From NCBI GenBank assembly GCA_023511585.1, contig JAIMBF010000014.1:1-49270 (forward strand): 49,270 bases of DNA. Reading direction: 5' to 3'. Numbering within the stretch: position 1 is the first letter of the stretch; each line of letters begins with the position of its first letter. The stretch is from Terriglobia bacterium (lineage in GTDB: Bacteria > Pseudomonadota > Alphaproteobacteria > Acetobacterales > Acetobacteraceae). The notes beneath the pieces are model-generated. The model saw only the letters and a program-made list of their open reading frames with translations. It did not search any database and had not been told where the DNA came from. Shown here piece by piece: positions 1 to 7,531 of this stretch. Both the position numbers and the translations under genes were made by a program.

Positions 1-47
1 CCCCTTTGGGATAGGTCGCCTCCGGGGGGCCGCCGTCAGCCGAAAGA

Positions 48-76
48 TTGACGGACTAGGTGGCGCCGCATAACGT
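48..76 (+). promoter_or_regulatory. Candidate sigma-70 promoter of the first liv operon
   Basis: TTGACG (48-53) is followed by a 17-base spacer and TAACGT (71-76). The -35 box matches consensus at five of six positions; the -10 box is poor, with three of six. The position, about 50 bases ahead of the livK start, is sensible. It could also be chance. Confidence 0.3.
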
Positions 77-124
77 CCGGCCGGCATAAGCTTTCGGCGT
101 AAGCAAATGACAGGGAGGCCCGGA

Positions 125-1381
125 ATGGTTCGGTGGACATGGTTGATTTTGCTTTTGGCGACGCTTGGCCTGATCGATAGCCGAGGATGGGCAGCCGACG
201 TTGCCCCAAGCGAGATTCGAATCGGACATCTGCACGCAAGCACCGGGCCCTATGCCAGCATTTCCATGCCGGTTTATCTCGGGCTGAAACTTTGGATCGA
301 CCAGGTCAACGCCCAAGGCGGGGCGATGGTTAAGCCGTTCGGCAAAAAAATCCCGCTGCGGCTGATTTCTTATGACGACCAAAGCAATCCGGGCACCGAG
401 GCCACCCTGGTGAACCAGCTGATTACCCAGGATAAGGTTGATATTTTAATTTGCGACTCCGGTTCGGTGCTTACCGCGGTTTGCGTGCCGATCGCCCGGG
501 AGCACAAGATGTTTCTTTTCGACCCCACCGGCACCGGGGCAGCATTTTTTAGCAAAGATAATCCCTACATTGCGTTGCTTGCAGATCCTGTATCCACTGT
601 CTGGCCGCGCTATCTCTGGGAATTTCTGAAAACCGACGTGGCGGCCGCCGGGCTGAAACGGGTTGCGATACTTTACTCAACCAACGATTTTACCGGCACG
701 CAAGCCAATGCCGTCCGCAATGCGCTGAAGGAAAAAGGATCGCCGGTGCAGATTGTGTTTGATCAAGGTGTGCCGACAAGCACATCGAACTATACGGTGT
801 TGATCAACAACATTGCTGCCACGAACCCCGATGTTGTTTTGGAGCTCGGCTATGTTGGCAATGATATCGCGTTTCTTCGAAACCTTCAGGATTCCGGCGT
901 AAAATTTCCCATGGTTTTTACGCTGTACCCCGGGATCGAAACCCCGACATTGCTCAAAAATGTCGGAGCCGCGGCTTTGGATGGGGTGTTTTCATACGTC
1001 ACTGCGCTGGCGATGTCGTATCAACCTGAAGTGGGCATGACCGAGCAGCAGTTTCATGCCGCCTGGGAAAAGGCGTATGCCCATTCGGGCGTGGAGTACG
1101 GCTGGAACGCTTTGGCCGGCTATCTCACGGGTTTGGTTGTCGGAGAAGCGCTTGCGCGCACCGAGAGCATGGCTCAGCTTGATTTGCGCAAGGCCGTCTT
1201 TTCTCTTTCCGGCAAGCTGAAGACGCTGATCGGCACGTTTCAGCTGAATGACGAAGGCGCGCAAATCGGAGAACTGACGCCGATCGGACAGCTTGCTGCG
1301 GACTCAAAAGGCGGCGTTCATTTTGTGGTGGTTTACCCGCACGACGTCGCCACGGGTCAACCTCGGTTCAATGCACGATAG
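125..1381 (+). CDS. livK: Branched-chain amino acid-type ABC transporter, substrate-binding protein
   Basis: This is a periplasmic solute-binding protein of the Leu/Ile/Val family (Peripla_BP_6), delivering ligand to the membrane permeases encoded just downstream. The ATG at 125 is chosen over an in-frame ATG at 107 because GGGAGG (113-118) sits six bases upstream of it; this gives 418 residues. The protein opens with a hydrophobic signal peptide ending near Gly-Trp-Ala-Ala at about residue 25. The mature protein then begins with the family's IRIGHLHASTGPYAS-type strand and loop. The usual two-lobed fold length is present. It is the first gene of a livKHMGF operon with a thioesterase and an SDR enzyme behind it, so the ligand may be a carboxylic or aromatic acid instead of an amino acid; family members vary widely in ligand. 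The ligand cannot be read from the sequence. Confidence 0.93.
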   Translation: MVRWTWLILLLATLGLIDSRGWAADVAPSEIRIGHLHASTGPYASISMPVYLGLKLWIDQVNAQGGAMVKPFGKKIPLRLISYDDQSNPGTEATLVNQLITQDKVDILICDSGSVLTAVCVPIAREHKMFLFDPTGTGAAFFSKDNPYIALLADPVSTVWPRYLWEFLKTDVAAAGLKRVAILYSTNDFTGTQANAVRNALKEKGSPVQIVFDQGVPTSTSNYTVLINNIAATNPDVVLELGYVGNDIAFLRNLQDSGVKFPMVFTLYPGIETPTLLKNVGAAALDGVFSYVTALAMSYQPEVGMTEQQFHAAWEKAYAHSGVEYGWNALAGYLTGLVVGEALARTESMAQLDLRKAVFSLSGKLKTLIGTFQLNDEGAQIGELTPIGQLAADSKGGVHFVVVYPHDVATGQPRFNAR

Positions 1382-1421
1382 CTTGTGGCACACGTTTGCC
1401 CGTTAGCGGAAGACTGGCCCG

Positions 1422-2297
1422 ATGATAGTTCACGCAGTTATGGCGGGCCTGGTATTCGGCTGTTATTTCACGCTGGTGGGCATAGGGCTTAATTTGATTT
1501 TCGGCGTTATGCGCATTGTAAATCTGGCGCATGGCGATTTCTTGATGCTCGGAGCATTTGCGGCGTTCTGGCTGTATACCTTGCTGCATTGGCATCCGCT
1601 GTTTTCCGCATTGGCAATTGTCATAGGCTTCGGCTTTCTGGGCCTTGCACTTTATTACCTTTTCGTTCCAAGATTGCAAGCGGCCCGCGATGCGGAGATG
1701 CTCTCCATTATTCTTTTCTTTGGGGTCCAACAGTTCATCGAGGCGTTGGCCAGCATTGCCTTCGGCAGTTCGGAACGCTCGTTGCCCGGGGCCATTCTCG
1801 GGCGCGGGCCTGTGCGATTGTTTGGTCAGGCCATGCCTGCGGCCTGGATCTTCTCCGGGGCAATCAGTTTGCTTACTGTGGCGCTGGTGTACGTCTATCT
1901 CTACCGGATGCGCATCGGCATCCTTACGCGGGCGGTGATGGTCAATCGGGAGGAGGCACTGGCGGCAGGCATCAACGTGGACCGCATTTCCGCGATTGCC
2001 TTTGGCATCGGGCTCGGACTTGCCGGTCTTTCCGGGGTCTTCGCTCCGTTCATGTTGGGCAGCGTCACACCTGCGATCGGCGGTGATATCAATCTTTCCG
2101 CATTCGCGGTGACCGTTCTTGGCACGCTCGGCAACCCGTTGGGCACCGCCGTGGGAGGTGTAATCTTCGGAATTTCCATGATGCTGATGCAAACGTACTT
2201 GAGTTCCTGGGCGAATTTGCTTCCCAACCTCTTGTTGATTGGGGTGCTGCTGATCCGGCCGACGGGGCTCTTTGGGCGAGAAACGCGCCGTGCCTAA
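1422..2297 (+). CDS. livH: Branched-chain amino acid-type ABC transporter permease LivH
   Basis: This inner-membrane permease of 291 residues pairs with LivM to form the transport channel. It is almost entirely hydrophobic, with about eight membrane segments, and carries the LivH hallmark stretch GLNLIFGVMRIVNLAHGDF near residues 22-40. A second hallmark, the cytoplasmic coupling region Asn-Arg-Glu-Glu-Ala-Leu-Ala-Ala-Gly-Ile, lies near residues 175-185. It follows livK after 40 bases and its end overlaps the likely start of livM by eight bases, which indicates one transcript and coupled translation. Confidence 0.95.
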   Translation: MIVHAVMAGLVFGCYFTLVGIGLNLIFGVMRIVNLAHGDFLMLGAFAAFWLYTLLHWHPLFSALAIVIGFGFLGLALYYLFVPRLQAARDAEMLSIILFFGVQQFIEALASIAFGSSERSLPGAILGRGPVRLFGQAMPAAWIFSGAISLLTVALVYVYLYRMRIGILTRAVMVNREEALAAGINVDRISAIAFGIGLGLAGLSGVFAPFMLGSVTPAIGGDINLSAFAVTVLGTLGNPLGTAVGGVIFGISMMLMQTYLSSWANLLPNLLLIGVLLIRPTGLFGRETRRA

Positions 2298-3210
2298 TTA
2301 TGTCCGGGACTTTGTTTTTGTGCTTCTGCCGCTCTTGGTGCTGCTTGGCGTGCTTCCCTTTTTCTACAGAAATGAATTGCTACTGTTCAACTTTACGATT
2401 TATTTCGCTCTCGCGCAAGGATTGAATGTGATTTACGGATTCACAGGGTATTTGCCGTTCGGGTATGTGGGCTTTTTCGGCGTGGGCGCCTACGGGTTTG
2501 CTTTGGCGATTATCCACCTGACCACATCTCCCGCACTTGCTCTGGCGATTGCCGGTCTTGCTGCTTTGGTTCTCGGGGTTATCCTGATCCCCTTGCTGCG
2601 GTTGTCCGGAGCTTATTTTGCAATCGCCAACCTTGCAGCGGCGCAAGCGGTCTATCACATCGTCTCCAACCCCGATTTGCAGGACATCACAAAAGGTCCG
2701 TACGGCGTATCCTTGGCCAATGTGTTCGCGCCGAGGCTCAGCTATTATAGCGCTTTGGCAATCACTGCGCTCGCTTCGGTGGTGGTGATCTGGTTTCGTA
2801 ATTCCCGGTTCGGTCTTGCTCTACAAGCCATCCGCGATGATTCGCTCAGCGCTGCCATGGCCGGCATTCCTGTGGTGCGGCAGCGGACAATCGCATGGCT
2901 TCTTTCCGCACTGATTGCGGGCCTGACGGGCGGGGTTTTCGCGTGGCATATCTCCGTATTTTACCCCGAGACGGCTTTCGACATTTCGATCAGCATTTTC
3001 GCTTTGGTCTTCGCTCTCTTCGGAGGTGCAACGACCTTGCTTGGCCCTGTGATTGGCGTTCTGCTTCTCTACGGTCTTTATAATCTTATCGGCATTACAA
3101 TCCCGCAATATTTTCAGCTGATCTATGGGATCCTTATCGTGGTTTTGGTGTTGTTTTTGCCGCAAGGCATCGTTTCTCTCGTTTCCCGGCGAGGCATTCG
3201 TGTCCCATAA
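2290..3210 (+). CDS. livM: Branched-chain amino acid-type ABC transporter permease LivM
   Basis: This is the second inner-membrane permease of the system, about 306 residues. The LivM signature GLNVIYGFTGYLPFGYVGF lies near residues 40-58, and the coupling segment LQAIRDDSLSAAMAGI near residues 177-192. The start is uncertain. GTG at 2290, overlapping the livH stop, is preferred because it leaves a short polar N-terminus before the first membrane helix; a TTG at 2272 would add six residues. Its 3' end overlaps the livG start by 11 bases. Partners are LivH and the two ATPases downstream. Confidence 0.93.
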   Translation: MPNYVRDFVFVLLPLLVLLGVLPFFYRNELLLFNFTIYFALAQGLNVIYGFTGYLPFGYVGFFGVGAYGFALAIIHLTTSPALALAIAGLAALVLGVILIPLLRLSGAYFAIANLAAAQAVYHIVSNPDLQDITKGPYGVSLANVFAPRLSYYSALAITALASVVVIWFRNSRFGLALQAIRDDSLSAAMAGIPVVRQRTIAWLLSALIAGLTGGVFAWHISVFYPETAFDISISIFALVFALFGGATTLLGPVIGVLLLYGLYNLIGITIPQYFQLIYGILIVVLVLFLPQGIVSLVSRRGIRVP

Positions 3211-3931
3211 GGATGCGCTTTTACGCGTTGAACAGGTGGTCATGCGGTTTGGCGGCTTTCGCGCATTGGATGGGGTAAGCTTCCGCGTTGCCGCCGGAGA
3301 GGCACTGGGTCTTCTCGGACCAAACGGGTCCGGCAAGACGACATGTATCAATGTTATTTCCGGGGTCTATCCGCCGAGTGCGGGAAGAGTGTTTTTTGCG
3401 GACCGGGACATTACGGGAAAGGCGCCGAATCTTTTGGCACGAATGGGAATCAACCGCACATTCCAGTCCCCCCGCCCGTTTCTCTCCTTGACCGTGCGGG
3501 AAAATGTGGAGCTCGCGGCGGCTTATGGCGGACGCGGTTCGTTACCCATGGGGATTGAGGACATTTTGGATTTCCTTGAGCTTAGGGAGTTTGCAGAAAA
3601 GCCGGCGGAAGGCCTGAACAGCGCACAGCAAAAACGGCTGGATCTCGCCCGCGCATTAGCGACCAATCCCCGTCTTGTGTTGATTGATGAAATTGCCGCG
3701 GGACTTAATCCCCTCGAGCTTCGGAAAATGGCGCAATGCTTGCGCGCGCTCGCGTCAAGAGGCATTGCGCTTTTGGTGGTGGAGCATCTTTTGAGCTTTC
3801 TTGAAGAGGTAACCGATCGTGTTATTGTCTTGAATGCCGGCAGGGAGATTTTTGAGGGTTCGCTGCGTGCAGCGCGACACGATCAAGAGGTTATTCGCGT
3901 TTTTCTAGGAACCGCCGCGCATGCAGGCTGA
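3200..3931 (+). CDS. livG: Branched-chain amino acid-type ABC transporter ATP-binding protein LivG
   Basis: This is the first of two cytoplasmic ATPases that power the LivHM permease. GTG at 3200 is chosen because GCGAGG lies five bases upstream and it overlaps the livM stop, giving 243 residues. Walker A is GPNGSGKTT (40-48), the Q-loop is Gln89 in TFQSPRPF, Walker B is LVLIDE (159-164) followed by AAGLNP, and the switch histidine is His196. The ABC signature is unusual: LNSAQQKRLDLARAL at 139-153, where LivG proteins normally have a form like LPYGQQRRLEIARAL. The conserved signature glycine is Ala142. Either the protein tolerates this or it hydrolyses ATP asymmetrically with LivF, whose signature is canonical. 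Confidence 0.93.
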   Translation: MSHKDALLRVEQVVMRFGGFRALDGVSFRVAAGEALGLLGPNGSGKTTCINVISGVYPPSAGRVFFADRDITGKAPNLLARMGINRTFQSPRPFLSLTVRENVELAAAYGGRGSLPMGIEDILDFLELREFAEKPAEGLNSAQQKRLDLARALATNPRLVLIDEIAAGLNPLELRKMAQCLRALASRGIALLVVEHLLSFLEEVTDRVIVLNAGREIFEGSLRAARHDQEVIRVFLGTAAHAG

Positions 3932-4631
3932 GGGCTTGGTTGCAGAAGAGATTGAAGCGGGCTACGGCAAAGTCCAGGTGCTGTGGGGGATTTCCGCATC
4001 CGTCGCGAGCGGCGAATCGGTCGTGCTTTTGGGCGCAAACGGCGCCGGCAAGACCACCCTCCTGAGAGTATTGATCGGCCTTTTGCCCGCCCGGCAAGGA
4101 CGCATCTGGTTGAACGGCGAAGAGATCACCCATGCCCGCCCCGACCGGCGCGTGCGCAGCGGGCTTGCGTATATGTCGGAGCTCGGCGTCTTCGGGGGTC
4201 TGACGATTGAGGAAAATCTGCTGATCGGGGGCCAGTTCTTGCCCGCCGCAAGGCTTCGTCGAAGCATGGCGAAGCTTTACGAGATTTTTCCGGTGCTTGC
4301 GGAAAGGCGGCGGGCGCTTGCCAGCAGTCTCTCGGGCGGTGAACGCAAAATGCTCGGAATTGCCAAGGCTCTAGCCGCAGAGCCAAAAGTGTTGATGATG
4401 GACGAGCCTTCCGCCGGGCTTTCGCCTTTGTTTGTGAGCGAAGTGGTCCGTACCCTAAAGCAATTGCGAGAAGGCGCGCTGGCCATGCTGATCGCCGAAC
4501 AGAACATTGCGTTTCTTGATCTCGCCGATCGTGTCTATACGCTTGAAGGCGGGCGCGTGCGGTTTGAGGGAACGGTCGCTGCCATGCACGCCGACAACGC
4601 GCTGCATCGCTCTTACTTCGGCCTGAGCTGA
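3921..4631 (+). CDS. livF: Branched-chain amino acid-type ABC transporter ATP-binding protein LivF
   Basis: This is the second ATPase of the transporter, 236 residues. All motifs are canonical: Walker A GANGAGKTT (38-46), signature LSGGERKMLGIAKAL (about residues 134-148), Walker B VLMMDEPSAGLSP, and the LivF-type switch region IAEQN. The ATG at 3921 overlaps the end of livG by 11 bases. It would dimerise with LivG, whose own signature motif is degenerate, so LivF's complete signature may serve the more active of the two ATP sites. Confidence 0.95.
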   Translation: MQAEGLVAEEIEAGYGKVQVLWGISASVASGESVVLLGANGAGKTTLLRVLIGLLPARQGRIWLNGEEITHARPDRRVRSGLAYMSELGVFGGLTIEENLLIGGQFLPAARLRRSMAKLYEIFPVLAERRRALASSLSGGERKMLGIAKALAAEPKVLMMDEPSAGLSPLFVSEVVRTLKQLREGALAMLIAEQNIAFLDLADRVYTLEGGRVRFEGTVAAMHADNALHRSYFGLS

Positions 4632-4649
4632 ACTGTGAGAAACCAAGCC

Positions 4650-5099
4650 ATGGGCCCAAAAGACACTCGCAACCGGGAAAGAAGAGACGCATATCGCTTC
4701 TTCCACACGATCACGACGCGCTGGAAGGACAATGATGTCTACGGGCACGTGAACAACGTGGTTTATTACTCCTATTTCGATACGGCGGTGAATTACTACC
4801 TTGTGTCGCGCAAGGTCTTGGATATTGCGCGCGCAGAGGTCGTTGGTATTGTCGCGGAAACGGGCTGCCGATTTTACGCCTCGATCTCGTTTCCAGACCG
4901 GGTAGATGTCGGGATCCGGGCCGCGCGAATCGGGCGGAGTTCCGTGCGCTACGAGATTGGTGTATTTCGGAATGACGAGGATATCGCTTCTGCGGAAGGT
5001 TACTTCGTGCATGTCTATGTGGACCGTGTCGGAATGCGGCCAGTTCCGATCCCGGAACCGGTGCGGCGGGTGCTGCAGGAAATCGCCGTAGAAAACTAA
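4650..5099 (+). CDS. Acyl-CoA thioesterase, hotdog fold (4HBT/FadM-YbgC type)
   Basis: This small cytoplasmic enzyme of about 149 residues probably hydrolyses an acyl- or aroyl-CoA thioester. The stretch RWKDNDVYGHVNNVVYYSYF (residues 24-43) is the classic 4-hydroxybenzoyl-CoA thioesterase motif, with Asp29 the likely catalytic acid and the GHVNN turn at the start of the hotdog helix. A GTG at 4635, three bases after livF, would add five residues; the ATG at 4650 is preferred because of its GTGAGA upstream. It lies between the transporter and an SDR gene on the same strand with short gaps, so it may release or recycle the product of the imported acid. The substrate is not determinable here. 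Confidence 0.9.
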   Translation: MGPKDTRNRERRDAYRFFHTITTRWKDNDVYGHVNNVVYYSYFDTAVNYYLVSRKVLDIARAEVVGIVAETGCRFYASISFPDRVDVGIRAARIGRSSVRYEIGVFRNDEDIASAEGYFVHVYVDRVGMRPVPIPEPVRRVLQEIAVEN

Positions 5100-5111
5100 A
5101 GGAGGAACGCC

Positions 5112-5891
5112 ATGGATCTGGGGCTGCAAGGCAAAAAAGCCATCATTTGCGCGGCAAGCAAAGGGCTCGGCCGCGCGTGCGCACTGGCGTTGGCGCGCGA
5201 AGGTGTGGACGTGGTGATCACCGCGCGGAACGCGGATGTGCTCCACCGCACGGCGGAAGAAATACGGGCGGAAACAGGCGCCACCGTCATCCCCGTGGTC
5301 GGCGACATCACCACGGAAGAGGGTCGTACCGCCGCATTGGCGGCATGTCCCAACCCGGATATTTTGGTTAACAACGCAGGCGGCCCGCCGCCCGGAGATT
5401 TTCGCAATTGGAGCCAGGAAGACTGGATCCGCGCACTGAATGCCAATATGCTCACGGCGATCTTTATGATTCGCGCGGTGATCGACGGTATGTGCGCGCG
5501 ACGCTTTGGAAGAATTGTGAACATCACGTCGGCGGCGGTGAAATCGCCGATTGCGGTACTCGGCCTCAGCAATGGGGCGCGCACCGGCCTTACCGGATTT
5601 GTTGCCGGCCTTGCTCGGGAAGTTGCGCAGTACAACGTGACGATCAACAACCTTCTTCCGGGACCGTTTATGACCGATCGGCTACGGGCAACCGCCGTTG
5701 CCGAGGCCGCCAAACACGGCCGAAGCGTGGAGGAAGAACTGAACCTGCGCGCGCAATCCAACCCGACGCGAAGGGTGGGAGACCCCGCTGAGTTCGGCGC
5801 TGCCTGCGCATTCCTCTGCGCAGCGTCCTCGGGGTTTATTGTCGGACAAAATCTTCTTTTGGACGGCGGAGCTTTCAATTCCACGTTTTAG
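5112..5891 (+). CDS. Short-chain dehydrogenase/reductase-family protein lacking the Tyr-Lys catalytic pair
   Basis: This is a Rossmann-fold protein of 259 residues with a strong ribosome site (AAAGGAGGAA before ATG at 5112). The cofactor motif reads CAASKGLG (13-20), and NNAG (87-90), Asn110 and the NITS serine (Ser140) are in place. Classical SDRs have Tyr thirteen residues after that serine and Lys four further on. Here these positions are Ser153 and Arg157, in the segment GLSNGARTG. Similar SNGxR segments occur in a known group of atypical SDRs often annotated as 3-oxoacyl-ACP reductases. The gene is the last of the transporter-thioesterase run. It could bind NAD(P) and a thioester ligand without standard reductase chemistry, or use other residues. 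Confidence 0.9.
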   Translation: MDLGLQGKKAIICAASKGLGRACALALAREGVDVVITARNADVLHRTAEEIRAETGATVIPVVGDITTEEGRTAALAACPNPDILVNNAGGPPPGDFRNWSQEDWIRALNANMLTAIFMIRAVIDGMCARRFGRIVNITSAAVKSPIAVLGLSNGARTGLTGFVAGLAREVAQYNVTINNLLPGPFMTDRLRATAVAEAAKHGRSVEEELNLRAQSNPTRRVGDPAEFGAACAFLCAASSGFIVGQNLLLDGGAFNSTF

Positions 5892-5996
5892 GGAAATGAT
5901 GAAGGCCGCACCTGTGACGCTTTCCGGCCGACCAAGGTGATTCGACCGTGCATAACGGCAAACTCGAGATGCGGAATGGGTCGGGTTTTGTCGCGT

Positions 5997-6452
5997 TTAG
6001 GAAAGCGCTGCAAAGTTGATTTTCCGGGCAAGGGAAATCACACGTTGAGCTTCGCTCCAGAGGCCGATTGCGGCGAATTCGGAATCCTTAATCCAGGCAA
6101 GTGTTGTGATGTCCGAGGCCGGCACCGGTTCTCCGCCGTCCCAGAGCGTCGCAAAATCAAGAATAGTGTAGTGGTATTCAATGCGACCGGAAGCATCTCG
6201 ATGGATGGTATCGACGTAAGTCGTAAAAACGAGCTTTCCGACTTTCAACCCGGTTTCTTCAAAAAGCTCCCGGCGGGCCGCTTCTTCTGCGGTTTCGCCA
6301 AGCTTCTGAGCCCCACCCGGAAGACTCCATGCTCCTTGGGAAGGCGGATGGCCACGGCGAACGAGTAACACGGAATTCGGTTTCAGCACCACAACGCCGA
6401 CACCGACCAGCGGGTGCTTCGGGTAACGGCGGCAGTCAGCCGTTTCGTTCAT
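5997..6452 (-). CDS. Nudix hydrolase
   Basis: This enzyme of 151 residues hydrolyses a nucleoside diphosphate linked to another moiety; ADP-ribose or NADH-like substrates are typical of its subgroup. The complete Nudix box G-x5-E-x7-REL-x-EETGL occupies residues 47-69, preceded by WSLPGG. Its ATG overlaps the stop of the DUF4340 gene (ATGA), so it is the last gene of the five-gene ABC operon. No link between this enzyme and the transporter is evident from the sequence; the operon position suggests co-expression, possibly as housekeeping. It converges with the SDR gene across a 105-base gap where I see no clear terminator. Confidence 0.9.
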   Translation of the reverse strand: MNETADCRRYPKHPLVGVGVVVLKPNSVLLVRRGHPPSQGAWSLPGGAQKLGETAEEAARRELFEETGLKVGKLVFTTYVDTIHRDASGRIEYHYTILDFATLWDGGEPVPASDITTLAWIKDSEFAAIGLWSEAQRVISLARKINFAALS

Positions 6453-7531
6453 TTGCCGACGGTCGTGCCGTTGCCGGGCGGTTCAGCCGCCGCAGGCGCC
6501 CGAGCCGAGGATGCAGTGGCGGGCCCATTCACCGGCTTCAGATCATTCAAAGTCGGGGCTAATGCCCGCTCCTTCCACGAGCCGATCTGATAGGCCCAGC
6601 CCTCGAGAGTCTGTTTGAGTTTCTCTGCCTCCTGCTTTGCCTTACCGCTCCCGCTGACGCTGAAGGTTACCCAAAGCGCGTCCTTCTCGGCTTTGTTGGT
6701 TTTTACGGTGACGACAAGCCCGTCATCGGTGGTAAAGACCGCGCTCGCAAGAGGCCCTCCCGGCTCGTCCTTTGCGGGTTTCACGTCTGTAAACGAGACA
6801 AATTCGAGCGCACGCGCAACCTGATCAAGCGCGTTCGAATCGAGAGGAGGATGATCCGCCGGCACCTTCAGCTCAAAACGATCACCGTTGCGTACCAATT
6901 CAAGCTTCTCGTTTCCGCGTTCGATATCGATTTTTGCAACCTTGGCGTGGTCGATACTGATGATGTCATGATTTATCCAGTTTGATGCGTCCGAGTCCGC
7001 ATCCAACTTTCCTTCCGCGAGCCAGGATTGCTGATCATCGGGTTTGCGAACGTAAATCTCGTCCGGTAAATTCGGCTGCGGAGAAGCATGCTTGTTTCCA
7101 ACAATTAGTTCCGCCAGTACTTTGCCCCCGCCATCAATAACCTTAAGCAGGGTTGATCCGCTTGCAGGCTTGCTTGGGTCTTCAACGCCGAGACGGTCGT
7201 AAAATGCGGGGTCGGTCGTGCGCAGCTCCACCAACCGAAGGGAAGCAAGCCCGGCAAGCAATGCGTGCGTTTTGCCCGACAACGCCGGGTAGTTGCTGCG
7301 CTCGGCAATCAGCCATTGGTTGTCTTTCCGCAACAACGTCACCTTGCTACCCTGGCGAATGATTTCTATTCGTTCCGCTCCATTGAGCTTGGCGGCAAGA
7401 TCGGGGAACGCCAGTTGGCCAGCCCTCAAGCTGGCGCTTTCCTTGGTAACATTGTGATTTTGGACAATCCAGCCCAAAGCAAATACTAAAACGGCGACTA
7501 TCAGCAGGATAACAGTTGTACGGGGCTTCAT
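6449..7531 (-). CDS. DUF4340 domain membrane-anchored protein
   Basis: This protein has 360 residues, with one N-terminal membrane helix (about residues 7-23) and a large soluble domain predicted to face the periplasm. The domain begins [21 protein letters not shown] and continues with [13 protein letters not shown] and a YPALSGKT-type segment, which I recognise as DUF4340. These proteins usually lie next to GldF/GldG-like ABC-2 genes, as here. The start overlaps the end of the GldG-like gene by four bases. The C-terminus is low in complexity and rich in Ala and Pro. The molecular function is unknown; a role as an extracytoplasmic partner of the ABC complex is an inference from neighbourhood. 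Confidence 0.85.
   Translation of the reverse strand: MKPRTTVILLIVAVLVFALGWIVQNHNVTKESASLRAGQLAFPDLAAKLNGAERIEIIRQGSKVTLLRKDNQWLIAERSNYPALSGKTHALLAGLASLRLVELRTTDPAFYDRLGVEDPSKPASGSTLLKVIDGGGKVLAELIVGNKHASPQPNLPDEIYVRKPDDQQSWLAEGKLDADSDASNWINHDIISIDHAKVAKIDIERGNEKLELVRNGDRFELKVPADHPPLDSNALDQVARALEFVSFTDVKPAKDEPGGPLASAVFTTDDGLVVTVKTNKAEKDALWVTFSVSGSGKAKQEAEKLKQTLEGWAYQIGSWKERALAPTLNDLKPVNGPATASSARAPAAAEPPGNGTTVGK

Noticed and set aside
2-73. Short plus-strand frame ending in TAA, reading IGRLRGAAVSRKIDGL near its end
   Set aside because: It could be the tail of a gene entering from the left, but another plus frame is equally open up to 51, the residues match no family I know and a promoter-like sequence overlaps its end.
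1368-2192. Open frame of 274 codons antisense to livH
   Set aside because: Composition is His/Arg/Gln-rich as expected of the reverse strand of a membrane protein gene; no motif.
5892-5996. Possible terminator between the SDR and Nudix genes
   Set aside because: CCGACC and GGTCGG can pair but are about 50 bases apart with no compact stem or T-run directly after.
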